Source: Massospora cicadina
Lineage: Eukaryota > Entomophthoromycota > Entomophthoromycetes > Entomophthorales > Entomophthoraceae
DNA length: 64,000 nucleotides
Direction: 5' to 3'
NCBI GenBank assembly: GCA_022478985.1
Contig: JAKSZP010009238.1
Coordinates: forward strand, 1-64,000
Shown piece by piece: positions 34,011 to 45,855 of this stretch. The translations under genes were made by a program, and so were the position numbers. The notes beneath the pieces were generated by a model. The model saw only the letters and a program-made list of their open reading frames with translations, was not told the DNA's origin and did no database searches. Every line of letters begins with the position of its first letter. Position 1 is the stretch's first letter.

Positions 34011-34440
34011 GATAGGCACCCCTATTGCCAACGAATCTCATGTGCCTGCCTCATTTTTCTCAAATTATGACATTACCTCTTGTTGCAAATGCCCTGGGAT
34101 GAATCTGAGGGGGGTTACAAAAATGTTGGTTACTACATATTAGTAGTACCCGCTGAAGTGGAGGTCCCTGATCGTTTAAATGCTGAAGGATTGGACGCAA
34201 CCACAGTATCTGAGGATAACTACCCCAGCCAAGTTTTAGGGTAGACTTTGGTTATCAATACCGCCAGTGATGCGGATCAGCTACTATCTTGTTTAATTAA
34301 CCATCTCCAGAGAGGTCACACCATGAAGTCCATATTAGAGAGTTACCCCAAGACAGCTTACAAATTAACCTCCACATTCTGTCTCAATGAGGTCCTAGCT
34401 CTGTCTCCATAACTTTGGGAGCACTCACTAAGGTGGAAGT

Positions 34441-35440
34441 AGTCATAAAAAAGTTTGGGTGATGAATATCATGGATACCGGTTCCTCAGTGAACGTAATC
34501 TCATTTAAGCTGATGAAAAAGATTAAGTTGGATCCTGACTTGGAGTACAATCAAGAGTTTGGAACTGCAGGCCCAAACAACACATGAGCCATTGGGTCAT
34601 ACTCTTCCCTTCCCATTTGAATTAGGAAGCTTATTTTATCAGCCTATGTAGCGGCCTTGGACAACAACACCTATGATATGCTCATAGGTACTCAATTTAT
34701 GATTGAATATGAGGAAATCATCAACATGAAGCAAAGTTTCTTTTTGTAACTCACTTATAAAGTCCCTTTAGTTCAATCCAATAAAGATCCCAGCAAGAAC
34801 AAATACTCTTGTCTGGTTGAGTACCCATTTTCCGCTTTACCTTTACATTATACCACTGCAGGATGAGATACAAATAAATTGCCTGAATCAGTGGATGCTA
34901 GGGACGATATACCATTTTATGCTGCAGATGAGGTAGTGGTTAAGCTGGGTGAACAAATAATGCTTAACACAAAGATCACCCTCCAAATCCCACATCACTG
35001 CTTGTTGCACCTCGTAAGTATTGAGAGCGTTAGCCCCCAGAGACTCAGGTATTGCCTGGCATTTAGACCCAGCATACCAGAGGCCTATTGCTCTTTTGTT
35101 GGAGGACCTTACCAGCAAGGACATATTTGTAAGAAAACATCAGGAGATTGGTAGAGGTTTGTTAGTCCCTGTGGAGGACATTGAACAAATTCACTTTATT
35201 GGCTCTACGTTGGATATGGGACTGCCAACTGATAACCTGGTATGTACCTTACCCAATGTCCATATCTATGATGAATTGACCCTATCTGAACTTGAAAATT
35301 CTCACACTCTATTAGAAAAAATTAGCGACATAAATATCAAATCAGATAATGACTATGGCCACATGAAGGGCTGGTGCCACTCCATTGATGTGGGTGATGC
35401 CCAACCTCTTTGATCTAAACCTTACCATAAGTCCAAAGTT
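34441..35440 (+). pseudogene. Element 2 protease and protease-RT linker
   Basis: The protease active site reads MNIMDTGSSVNVISFKLMKK at 34462-34521, with an intact DTGS. NNTYDMLIGTQFM near 34665 is the second conserved block. A linker follows (ADEVVVKLGEQIML; DMGLPTDNLVCTLPNV). The frame shifts several times. The region ends at the LINE C duplication (35425-35440). Just before it, PL-stop-SKPYHK fits CGA changed to TGA. Confidence 0.75.
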
Positions 35441-35559
35441 TAAATTTAAATTTAAATTTATTGTGGGGAAGGCCGACCAGGGGATGGACACTTCTGAAAG
35501 TAGACACAAAAGAAAACGAAACTTAATAACAGGGAAGGCACCCCAGAGAAGCGATGCTA

Positions 35560-38500
35560 TATCTTGTTGCCAGCGGGAACGCCACTATGGGGAGGAGGAG
35601 GGAACGTGTAAAGGGGCCATAACCACAATTGAACACATGTGGAGGAAAGGGTCCGAGTTGATGAACCAAACTGGGAACCAGGAGGAGACCAGCTGATGGC
35701 GACGCAGTGGGAGGTACCCAAACATCCACGCCTGGAAGTGGTCCACCAAATGGGACCAGAATCTGTGGACAGCTTCTGGGAGGGTGGGGGTGGAGCCTGC
35801 GATGGCATCCAAGACAATCATGTGGATAGTCCACATGGCAATTGTGACCACCAGAGCATGGAGGGAGGGTGGAAGAGGGGATATCATGGATATAGCAAAC
35901 ATATCTCTTGACAGACTGAAGGGATGTGTTTGATCCTGCCCAAGTAGACGTTGAACTTCGCGCCATATTGCTTTAAAGGTAGGGTACTTCTCCAGGCGGT
36001 GGAAAAGCGTTCCATACTGGCCACACACGACGCAGGATGAGTGTAAAGCGTTAGAGCGCTCAGCCATATGGTACACCCACCTCAGACAGCACCACACATG
36101 GGAACGGATTTGAGGCTGCAACAGAGGGTGGTTTGCGTATTTCCAAATAGTCTTCTGGGTCTCAAGGGAATAAGGGATGTCCATCATGTCCAGGTAGTCC
36201 ACCCTGGATAGGACATGGGGCCATGTGGGGATCAAGCCATCTTGAATGGGTAACCCCTGTACCTCTTGTGTGAACCGAGGAGAGGGGCGGCCTCTCTGGG
36301 CTGTGTGTCCATTAATACGGATTCTCCACTCAGCGCTCCACATGGAGAGGAGGATTCATTTTTAGTGGGTTTTAGTACCGTGAGGACCTGTGGCTGATAG
36401 GTGGGAAGTCAGATATTTCATCAAGGAGTGAGGTTTCGATGGATTGTTAAAGCCCAGGGCGCGGGAGAAGTTGGAGTGGGTCGCGCGGGACCAGTGTTGG
36501 GAGGGGAGTGTAGGGGCAGTGATGGCCGCAATCCAGGTGCACAGGATCTTGGCAGCATGGGCTTTAAAGTCGAGCAGGCCCATGCCACCATGATGACGAG
36601 GGCCAAACATGACCTCAAGCTGCACTGGTGGTGGGCGGCCTGACCATAGCCACCCTTGTAGAAGGGCATACATAGATTTGAAAAACCCGAGGAGAAGGCG
36701 ATTGCGTGGGCTCCAAACCAGACTTTGGAGAGGAGCATAGAGTTGGCTAAAACAACCCTGCCAGTAAGGGAAGTAGGGTGGGATCTGAGGGAGGCGATGC
36801 GCTTTGTCACTTTGTCTAGAATACGACTTTCCATTACTGCTGAGGCATACCCGCCTGCCTCCACCCACACGCCCAGATGGCGGACAGGCCCTATGGTAGG
36901 GCGTGGCACAAAGGGGAGCACAAGTGGGGCGGTGTGGGGTGAGCAGGGAAGGCGAGCACGTGTGCGAGCAGATGGGCCAGTCTGGGCACTGGTCGCTGGG
37001 GCCAATCAGGTTTGATACTGACCAAGGAGAATGATTTTGGTTTTGGAAGCATTCAGTGCAGCATTACTTACCCGGGAATACTCCTGGATGAGAGCTTCAA
37101 GCTCGCGTGCATCTTGATTATTAGACACCCTGACCACACAATCATCTGCAAACGCCATCATCTTGACTGGGGCTTGGCCTGGTGCATGGACCCCAGTGAG
37201 GCGGTCATTCACGTTTTAAAGTAGTGGGTCAAGGCTGAAGTTATATAAGAGTGGGCTAAGAGGGTCCCCTTGGCGTAGACCCCTTTGAGGGCGGACTATG
37301 TCCGTGAGAAAGCCAGGGCCACGCACAGTCATTATGGCAGATTCTGTAAGCAGCATTACCCAGCTGATGAAGCGAGGGGGCAAGAGGAATTGGTGGAGGC
37401 AGGCCCTGAGGTATTCCCAGTTTACTCTATCATAGGCCTTCTGTTGGTCCAAAAATACAAGTGCCCCAGAGGCCGTGGACTGGCATGCATTAGCCACAGA
37501 GTGCACGTTGTCCCAAATCGACCTTCTGGGTATGAAACCAAATTGTTCTGGGAAGATGGTGGCAGATGCTACAATCCCTAGACGGTTAGCCATGATTTTA
37601 GTTAAAATTTTTGTATCCATGTTAGTTAAAGAAATGGGGAGCCAGTTGGCTAGGTCTAGCGTATCCCCTTTCTTGAAGAGTGTGATGGTGAAGGCCTCTT
37701 GCCCTCCTGGTAGAAGGCGCGTATCCAGAAGGCTCTGGTTAAGGGAGGCTTGCAGCAGTGGGGATAGATATTTGAAGTACTTCTTATAGAGCTCATATGG
37801 AATGCCATTAGGGCCTGGGCATTTCTGATTTGGTGCACCGCAGATGGCGGGCCAGAGTTCATTTGGAGTAATCAAATTCATTAACTCCAGGTATCAGGAA
37901 ACGGTGCAGAAAAGAGTGCTATCAAAAAATTTCGCCATTTCTGCCAGCTGAATTGGATTGGTACAAATCAGAGTAATACTTTTGTATTTTGATCACCACT
38001 TTAGCCAGCTTATCCGCGACTGAATTATCCAACCTCTGCACCTGTGTGCAGGCCACGTTCTGGCGCGGTGCAAAGAATTTTTTAAAAAAATAAGCAGAGC
38101 ATGTGCCGCCCTCTGTAATGTGTTTGGCCCTGTACTGAACACAAACCTGACGTTTGTGTTGCCTTTCAAGCGCGTTGAGGTGGGCGGCTGCTTCTGCCCA
38201 CTTCCGGCCCCAAGCAAGGCTGTAGCCCATGGCTGGGATGTTGGACTCCAGTTGTGCCAACTCTGCCAGAGTGCGTGAGATGATGGCTGATGTAGCTCGT
38301 GAGCGTCAGGAGGAGAGGTGGTGAGCGTGGCAGATGGTATCCTCTTTGAAGGCTGACCATGTGGAAATTGGGTCTATGCAAAATGGTGTAATAAACTCTT
38401 TTTCCAAAGTCGCTGATTCCACCCAAGTGGAAAACTCTGGCGACGCAAGTTTGGGTGGGCGGAGTTTGCACCAATGTGGAGCCCTAGCCACTGTGATGGG

Positions 38501-39204
38501 TAAGTGGTAGGTTATTGAGACCAGCTGGTGGTCAGAGAAACCATTTTTTGATGCATGGAAGTGGGAAATATGAGATCAAAAATTCACCAGTGTGAGGATA
38601 AGGTCAATGCAGGACATGGACCTTAATTGGCCGTCGTGAACGTGGGGGCGCATCATGTTCTCAAGTAGCAGAGCCTATTGTGGCAGCGCGTCTAGCAACC
38701 CAAGGGTGGCCTTTAGAACGCGAAGTTCTACATGACCCTGGGGGGCGTGGGATGAGGAAGGCCAACGGTCCATGGGTATGTTTAGCCAACAGTTCATGTC
38801 GACAACTATGAAAGGGTCAGGGGGTAACAGAAGTGATTTGACCAATGAGAAAAATTCCTGACGCTCTCATGCACAGGCTGGGGCATAAATTTTGACAATA
38901 GCGTGCACCACATCAGCTCATGAAAATGTAACTATGAGGACTGGGCCATCGAGGAAGGATTCAGACAATAAAAATTAAATTTTTTTTTCCAAACAAGCAC
39001 CCCACAGTGCTCAGACCAGAAGGATAGGGAAGGGAGGAGCATGGTTTTTCAAGCATCCTCAGAACCTCACAGACAGTGGGACTCCTGGATGGCCAGGATG
39101 TCCACGGGTAAATTTTTTTATAAAAAACTCAGTTTCCTAGCCTGGGACGGTGAGGCCTTGAGTCCGGCAATATTCAATGTCCCTAAAGTGAAGGCTTCCC
39201 CCAT
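35560..39204 (-). pseudogene. LINE C ORF2: endonuclease, reverse transcriptase, C-terminal zinc motif
   Basis: The ATG at 39204 lies 6 nt after the ORF1 stop. The endonuclease part (39204 to about 38500) is badly decayed. RT: CPGPNGIPYELY, GFIPRRSIWDN, LVFLDQQKAYDRVNWEYLRA, QRGLRQGDPLSPLLYN, then MAFADDCVVRVSNN (FADD). The C-terminal SSCVVCGQYGTLFHRLEKYP has lost the last Cys of the CCHC motif (Tyr). About 1200 codons in all. Frameshifts at least near 37900, 37000, 36870 and 35970. No RNase H domain is recognised. Confidence 0.88.
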
Positions 39205-39210
39205 TGCACC

Positions 39211-40623
39211 TTAGGTGTGAGGGGGTGGGCACCCAGGCCCACCAGCCTCCTCTGGATCCCCACAGGCCTTTACAGTGGCGCAGGTGTTTGCAGCAACACT
39301 ATAGATAGTTTTGTTAATTTTAGCAGACAGGTTCACATTGGCTTTTGCCTTTGCTTTTTGTTTCCCCGCTGTTGAACAAATTTTTTGTGGTGCAGATGAG
39401 TTCGGTGCCCCAACGTTCAGGTCAAAAAATTTTTCAGGTAGGTTGGAGACTGAGTCATTTCCAATCGAGGCTTGGGTGCATTGGTCAAATGAGTTTGATT
39501 CACTCATCAGGGCAACAGCTTGGGCAGCCCAATCTTCTTGGGCATCCTAATCTGATTGGTTGAGGGATTCCCAAGTTGCTTCCACCGCTAAGGTTTCAAT
39601 GTCCTCCTGGAGTTGGGAGTGTGGGATAGTGGAGGTGACTTTGGCTGCTTCCTTGGCCGTGGCCCTGAGGCCCTGTTTGGCCTTCTTTCGCTCTTAAGGG
39701 GAGACAGGATTTACTAGTAAGGAGCAGCCTTGTGCTCCCCATGGGAAGGCCTCTTTGGTACTAGTGGTTGGTTCATAGTGCACCTCCCCGTTGGCCATGG
39801 CCGCCGAGGGGTGCTCTTGGAATCTGATGCCCTCCTTGGTAGGGCATGCGTGTGCCTTATGGCCAATTGCGTCACAGTGGGTGCATATGGGGGGTGCACT
39901 GTCTATGGTTACCCATAAATGGTGGGTGGTATGCCCTCAATATTAACATAAGTGGAGTGCGGGATCTGGGTTAGGTCCTTCGCGATCTCCTTAGTTGAAG
40001 TCAGAACTGCAATGGCTTTACCAGTGCACAGGTGTGGCATCAGCGTAAAGTGTTGCATTTTGAAGGATTGTATTTTGCCATATATGATGAGACCTTTTTT
40101 CAGGTGCTGCTCCAGAATGGCACGCTTGGCTGTAGTGGGCAAAAAGTTGAACATGAGGAAAATTTGGTTGGATTTTGTCCGACTGTGTGCTTGGTTTCGA
40201 TGACCCACTGCCCTTCAGGGAGGTCGATCACAATGTGCACCGCAACAGCTTTGTCTGCTGCCTTCTTGTTTTCAAAACCAAGATCCAGCCAACCATGTGA
40301 CATGGAGTGAGGTGCGACATACACCGCAGTTGGGAATTAAGTGTGCACATCCCCACAACATTTTCCCCATAAAGCTGTTTATTGGATATCCAGGAACACC
40401 TGGACTCCATATTCCACTGACAAGAGTGGTTGAGAGTGCGGCGTGTTGATGTACTGGTTACATTGCGCCTGCCAAGTGAGGATTTCTGGGGGAAATATTA
40501 ACCGCCAGTTTTTTATTTTTATCTAATCCACCAGTTTCTCCGGGGCGTTTTCAAATGTTGGAGGTCGTGGGCCTATCACCTGTGCCTCTTTCCTTACTTG
40601 CCCAACTGCTTCCTGACATGGGC
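39211..40623 (-). pseudogene. LINE C ORF1, RNA-binding protein
   Basis: ATG at 40623, stop TAA at 39213-39211. Visible parts are YVAPHSMSHGWLDLGFENKK, DLPEGQWVIETKHT, KIQSFKMQHFTLMPHLCTGK, AIAVLTSTKEIAKDLTQIPH and a Lys/Ala-rich C-terminus (GKQKAKAKANVNL). The zinc knuckle region at 39830-39880 is present but decayed. Stops split it into several pieces. Same order as LINE A and E. Confidence 0.8.
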
Positions 40624-40713
40624 GCAGACTAATCTCCTCTGTGAGATTATCAAACTAAATTCAGACTTGAATTGAATAAGTTGCAAAAGTGATTGCAACG
40701 AGAGAGAAAAGTT

Positions 40714-42000
40714 CCATAAGTCCAAAGTTGAAGAGCAGCAAATGAGCTCTGAACTAGGCAGTTATTTAACGCTGGGTTATTAGTATCTTCCCAAAGCCCT
40801 GGGCGTCTCCTCTATTGCTTATTAAAAAGAAGAATGGAGGTCATCAGGTATTGATGAACTACCAAAAATTGAATAACCTCACTAAGAAAGACAACTATCC
40901 TATCCCCTTCCATAGATGATGCCCTAACAGCTCTCTGGCTCAAAATATTTCTAAGCCATGGATTTGGCCAGCAAATACTGTTAAATGGACCTTTCACCCT
41001 AAGATAAGGAGAAATGTGTTCTCCACTTCAAAAAGACTTAATTCAGCCTGCCCGCCTACCTCAAGGGCTGTGCAATGTGCCAGCATCCTTCCAACGTGCA
41101 ATGAACCACATTATGAGGAACCTCGAGCTAAGCTGTGTGATTTTCTATCTTGATGACATCACTGTCTTTTCTGCAATATTCAACAATCATCTCGCTCATC
41201 TAAAAGAAGTTTTTCAACGCCTACGGGCTTCTAACATCATGTTTTATCCGTCAAAATGCACCTTTTTTTAGTACAGATGGTCCCACGTCAAAATGCACCT
41301 TCTTTCAAAAGAAGCTAGATTTCTTGGACATGCTATTTCCCAGAAAGGTATACAGCCTTTACAGGATAAGATCAAGGCTACTCTAAGACGCCTTCCCCTA
41401 AGAACCTCTGGGACATCCAGGTATTTTTGGGTATGATGGGGTAATATCATCAGTTCATCCCCAAGTTCACCCAGCTCAGTGCACCTCTCATCCGACTATT
41501 GGCTAATAACACTCCTTTTTCTTAGGGTACAGATCAAGCGACTGTATTTGAGACGTTAAAGAGATTGCTTTAGAAACTCCCTATCCAACGACATCCCAAC
41601 TATGGTAAACCCTTCATATTGTTCAACAATGCCTAGATTATGCCATTAGAGCCATCCTGGCCCAATTTAACAGTAATGGCGTAGAACATCCGGTTTTCTA
41701 TTTCAGCAAGATATTGTCAAATGCTGAATGTAACTACTGTGTCACTGAAAAGGGGTGCCTTGCAGTCTTAATCGCTGTTAAACATTACAGACCTTCCCTA
41801 TATGGCACTTTTTTACTGTGGTTACTGGCCACGCCTCCTTAAAATAACTACAAAACATGAAGGATCCCACTGGACAGTTGGTCTGTTAGACCCTCAAACT
41901 TCAACATTATGATATGAATATTGAGCATTGCGCTGGAACGCATCATATGAATGTGGATGAAATGACTCAGCTGCCTATCCTTCATCTGGACAACAGTGGA
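40714..42000 (+). pseudogene. Element 2 reverse transcriptase and RNase H
   Basis: It resumes element 2 after LINE C; the target duplication restores the reading context (KSKVEEQQM). RT blocks: PKALGVSSIAY, LNNLTKKDNYPIPSIDD-like sequence near 40870-40920, LPQGLCNVPASFQRAMNHI and FYLDDITVFS (YLDD at 41146-41157). The tail PSKCTFF is split by a SINE-like insert (41265-41285) and its 16-bp duplication. RNase H follows, with KGCLAVL-like sequence near 41750 and KDPTGQLV. Broken by many stops. Confidence 0.8.
41265..41285 (-). mobile_element. 21-bp SINE-like 3'-end fragment with 16-bp duplication
   Basis: TTTTTAGTACAGATGGTCCC plus A is flanked by the perfect 16-bp repeat CGTCAAAATGCACCTT (41249-41264 and 41286-41301). 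The net gain of 37 bp shifts the RT frame of element 2. On the minus strand the end GGACCATCTGTACT plus A run matches the other two insertions. Confidence 0.75.
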
Positions 42001-42119
42001 GCAAAGAGATAACACGATCTCCTTATGACCCCCAAGGCCTGGAACAATGAGAATTTCCCATCAAGATAATGCTAGCACAACATTCCTGAAACATTAAAGT
42101 GAAGAGTGAAAAGTTATAT

Positions 42120-42821
42120 AAGAAATTAGGAGTATAATGGCTGCCCTATCTGCGACCTTCAGAACGTGCACTGGTGATCTTGGATGTCCACTCTATCCTT
42201 GGGCAGGGTGAAGTGAGGAAGATGTATGAGTGGATCAAGGAACTTACTATTTGGAGGGCATCATGAAATCTACTGAAGCCTTAGATGTCTGCTTAACATC
42301 TAAAATCAATCCCTCTTCAAGTAAAATACCAATACCATTAAACCCCTCATCAACCTTTGCACACAATCAGTTTAGACGTGATAGGTCCTATACCCCATAC
42401 TACCAGTATTTGTTACATTATGGTAGGTACTGACCACTTCACCAAATGGATTGAAGTAATGGCTCTCCCTGAACAAACTGCAAAAGCTACTGCCACCCTC
42501 CTCCATCAGTCCATCTTCACCCGCCATGGTTGACCTCAGGTTTTCCTTTGAGACAATGGTAAAAATTTCACCTCTATAGTGGTCAAGATCCTGGCTACCT
42601 CTACGGGAGCCCAGCAATTATTCTTGCCCCTTTCACCCTTCTACTAATGGGACTATAGTAAGGGCGAATGGAACTTTTGTATCCATATTACAAATAATAG
42701 CCACCTCCAACCCTCTGCAGTGAGATCAGTTTTTTATCTGTGCTCTCATGGACTTTGCATTAGCTACATTTAGATACTAAAGATGTATACTTTCCACGTT
42801 TTGTATGGCTGGAAACCTGGT
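42120..42821 (+). pseudogene. Element 2 integrase, N-terminal and catalytic parts
   Basis: The zinc-binding module is recognisable as GEVRKMYEWIKE and LDVCLTSKINPSS (second Cys to Ser). The catalytic core has TDHFTKWIEVMALPEQTAK, HQSIFTRHG and DNGKNFTSIVVKI. It ends with FHVLYGWKPG, the usual block after the core, where a solo LTR is inserted. Several stops sit at positions where Arg or Trp is expected. Confidence 0.75.
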
Positions 42822-43582
42822 TGTCAGACATTTAGCCTTGCCACTGAGAAAATAAGAATGTGGTAGGTCAAATAGAGCCAAAAAGGGGAACATCAGCCCT
42901 TTGTGATTCTCCAATGCCATTAAAAATGATTTAAATGATAATCTTGAGAAGATTGGCCAAAAGGCCCTGGCTGATTCTCAGTGGAATCCCATTAACCGGG
43001 GTAACACCAGTTTTAGACCCACATGGCACTTTCTGAAAAATCAAATGATCAGATTTTGTTGATTGCACAACGGACTTTGGGGGAGTCAGCGGAAGGTACT
43101 CCCCCAACCAGCACTAAGTCCTTCACAACACCTGTGCAGGGGCCACCCCTTTTGTAGGCATGACAGAGGCCTCCCAAGGTGAGAATAATTTCTCTAGCAG
43201 TGATTGGTTGCAGTACATCAAAAACTTGCCACATGGGTATATTCTGCCCTAAAACCTAACGTCCGTTTTACTCAAATTAACTCACTTTCCCCAAGATCTG
43301 ATAGGATTAGAACCCATATTACCTAATTCAGAAGGCGTCAAAGCTATTCCAAAACTATCCTCAAATTCCCTATGACCCTCAAATAGTATAAATACTTATC
43401 AGTTGAATTATGAGAGGGATTGACTCTCTTTACCCCTACGTGTCATCAATAAACCTCTAAAAGCCCGTATTTTATTAGGTTTATAAGTTTAAAAAGTTTA
43501 TTATTTTTGTAGTATCAATTCCCCATTGTTGGATTTTGGGGATTTAAGCACCTAGCGAGCAATAAAAACCCAAAATCCAACA
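42822..43582 (+). repeat. Solo LTR of the element-2 family in element 2 integrase
   Basis: It starts TGTCAGACATTTAGCC and ends CCAACA. It aligns with 27958-28493 plus 30365-30671. AATAAA at 43449-43454 is a likely polyadenylation signal. It splits the integrase reading YGWKP from VYLPFW (43584). The flanks CTGGT and CTGTA could be a decayed 5-bp duplication. Confidence 0.75.
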
Positions 43583-43990
43583 CTGTATACCTACCCTTTT
43601 GGCAAAAGCTGTCTTTTTCGCCAGGACTGATGACCCAGACAAGGCCATGAGGAAATCAACCCAATATATTATCCAAATACAATATGAAGCTATGACTAAT
43701 TTAGTCAAAACTGTCATCAAAGAGGGGCAAGCAGCTAATGAACTCAGACCACCCTTACCTTTTTTCAAATCTCTGACCTAGTTTTAAATAATCATTACTG
43801 CATTACTCCCAGAATTGAGAATCTGGGGTCCATCTGGGAAGGACCATTTGTCATCATCTATAAAAGTGGTTGTTATAAAATTGGCGGAATTGTTTAAGAT
43901 ATGCTGTAAGGGCTTTTGCACAGGGTCAACCCTCTGAGCAATTGGAGTGATGATATGAAGAACTTCAGTCTCTCAGAACACGTAAAACAA
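43583..43990 (+). pseudogene. Element 2 integrase C-terminus
   Basis: It continues integrase after the solo LTR: AVFFARTDDPDKAMRKSTQY, then NNHYCITPRIENLGSIWEGP and FVIIYKSGCYKIGG, the GPF/Y-type C-terminal block. RVNPLSNWSDDMKNFSLSEH is the tail. One frameshift and several stops. Confidence 0.7.
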
Positions 43991-44003
43991 TAAATATAAC
44001 AAA

Positions 44004-44458
44004 TGGGAGCAATGTCCCTGAAAACACTTCTTTTATTGTAATATAATAATTGGAGCAGATTCTTCCTAGTCTGATTACTCTCCTTCTAACTATCACCAAA
44101 AATATTCTATCTCTAAAACGCCCATCTAGCTTATATAGCAGCTTTGGATGATACCACTCTCATAGCTTGAGCTATTCTATCTGCCAATTATCCTTGATTT
44201 TGGCTCATTATTCTTTAGCTCTCTATCGCCCTAATTGGAGGCGATTTAATTTATATTTTTCAAATGTTGACATCACCTTATCACCTTAATTAGAGGTGAT
44301 ATAATGATAACTTGTTATATTCCAATATCGCCTCATCTTGAGGCACTTAAATAATCATAATTAATGTCATGTTCAGAAGATTCTTTCCAATCTGCTCTAG
44401 CAATTCCCAGCTTATTTTCCTGTCATATCAGAATCATGACATTACCCCCTCCTTGACT
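44004..44458 (-). repeat. 3' LTR and polypurine tract of element 4
   Basis: On the minus strand AAGGAGGGGGTAA (44458 downward) is followed by TGTCATGATTCTG at 44441, a typical tract-LTR border. The LTR end is placed at the TG at 44004 (CA on the minus strand), but no second LTR is available to confirm it. The LTR contains GGCGATATTGG-type repeats near 44220-44335. Confidence 0.55.
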
Positions 44459-44503
44459 GGATAAAAGGCTCCTTTTGCTTATATGTTTGGAGGAACTTTG
44501 CAC

Positions 44504-44685
44504 TCAGTTAATGATCCAACCACTTACAGGGTCCTTGATGGTATAAGCATCAACTCCAGTTTTCTCTACAACTTTGAATGGACCAATCCAGATGCTAGTT
44601 AGCTTGGTTTTTTTAACCAAACCCATGCTGGTCATGAACAAAAACATATCTCCATCTTGGAACTGAGCAAGGCCGCTATGCCATA
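44504..44685 (-). pseudogene. Element 4 integrase C-terminal end
   Basis: The frame reads AQFQDGDMFLFMTSMG, KLTSIWIGPFKVVEKTG and AYTIKDPVSGWIIN, a C-terminal block of the GPF/Y type, ending in a stop at 44504. It is cut at 44686 by element 3. The sequence upstream continues at 54202-54384. Confidence 0.75.
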
Positions 44686-45834
44686 TGTTGGGATTTTTGC
44701 CCATATTCCCAGCCTGGTAGATTACCTGGTATTGCTAGGGGAAAAATTCCCTAAGGAAAAGTGAATTGGAAATAAGTTGACCTTATTATGGAGGAACTAT
44801 GTTCAGGGGATTTTAGGATATTTTTCTGGTCATATCCATCAGGGATTAATCCGGATGAATACCTAATATCTCATTGGGTGGAGCGGATGATGAAATAAGG
44901 GCATCTGATAGTAATTAACTATCAGGTGTACCAATTAGGATCAGTCAGGTTTCGTCACTGACTGATTGGGAATGTTTAATGAGTTGCGAGGTGAGTGATG
45001 CTGCCTGCAACTAGCAAATCAATTGGTTAGTGAAGTGACCTGCCATAATGGGTAAAAAGTCCCATTATCTAAGCAGGTTGCTAGCCAATTATGGATGATT
45101 CGCTTGGATTGAGAGGAAAATGCGATACATTTCCAACTCTTTCCATTTGAGGTCTCAAGGATGTCTAACATCAGAATACTAGTCAGGATGGGGAAGACCA
45201 TTGCTGCTGAGATGAGGAAGGGTGATTCAATGGCAACAGCTGCCGTTTCATTGAAGAGGTGTCAATCAAGGGTTAGACAGCCAAATCCCCTATAAATTCT
45301 CTAGAATTCACTATAATAAAAAAACACACATTGACACACATTTACAGATGGATAAGAATTAATAAAGAACATTATTAGTTTGACTGTAGATTTGGTAATA
45401 GTTAGACTATCAGCATCTAGCGTGAAGATTCCATCTCAAGGGTATTATTGCAGAAGGCAATAATTGGTATACTCTCAGAGAAGAGTAGAAATCTGAGCGG
45501 GGATCTAGAGATGAAGGGAACCATGGCTAAGGGTTTGCTGCCAACTGTGTGTTGGGCCAAAGGAGACTGTCATCAGAGGATCTTAATGAAATCGAGTGGA
45601 CAGGATTATAGGGAAAGAATCCTTAAGAGTGCTATATTCAGTATTATTGGAAATACTGGCCAAAACGTTGGGCCTGAAGATAATTCCAACTTGACTACAG
45701 ATAATAGTCATCATACTATTATCAGATTATATTATTCTTACAACGCGAGGTGCACAAGGAAACTGAACCTGTGCAGTAGACATATTACTAGGGTTTACCT
45801 CTGATAATCAACTCTTAATAGTAAAATTTTTACA
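44686..45834 (+). repeat. 5' LTR of element 3 (1149 bp)
   Basis: Starts TGTTGGGATTTTTGCC, ends TTTTTACA, and matches 53050-54196. CTATAAAT near 45290 is a possible TATA box. A hairpin with stem CTGATAGT/ACTATCAG at 44905-44925 is kept in all three LTR copies. Confidence 0.9.
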
Positions 45835-45837
45835 AGT

Positions 45838-45855
45838 TGGTGCTCACTACAGGGG
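45838..45855 (+). other. Primer-binding site of element 3
   Basis: TGGTGCTCACTACAGGGG starts 3 nt after the LTR end and is the same as that of element 2. Consistent with priming by the same tRNA. Confidence 0.75.

Larger units (their letters stand above)
35441..40713 (-). mobile_element. LINE C, full-length LINE (5.27 kb)
   Basis: A complete copy from 5' leader (right) to 3' tail (left), flanked by the perfect 16-bp duplication CCATAAGTCCAAAGTT (35425-35440 and 40714-40729). ORF1 (39211-40623) and ORF2 (about 35560-39204) are both present but broken. The 3' end is a run of TTTAAA units in place of poly(A). The insertion is in the RT gene of element 2. This is the reference copy for the family in this window. 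Confidence 0.93.
27958..43990 (+). mobile_element. Element 2: Ty3-type retrotransposon, heavily interrupted
   Basis: 5' LTR, primer-binding site, gag with zinc knuckle, protease, RT, RNase H and integrase follow in order on the plus strand to about 43990. No 3' LTR is seen. Element 4 begins right after the integrase tail, so the rest of element 2 may lie beyond the window. Insertions in it are an ORF1-only LINE derivative, two solo LTRs, LINE C and a 21-bp SINE-like fragment. Confidence 0.8.

Noticed and set aside
32856..34015. GATAT/GATAG as target duplication of the solo LTR in element 2
   Set aside because: One mismatch plus an extra base and a blurred left border; not good enough to claim.
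44218..44340. Repeated words around GGCGAT/ATCGCC as a possible tRNA or regulatory element
   Set aside because: They lie in the LTR of element 4, do not fold into a tRNA by eye, and have no box A and box B pair.
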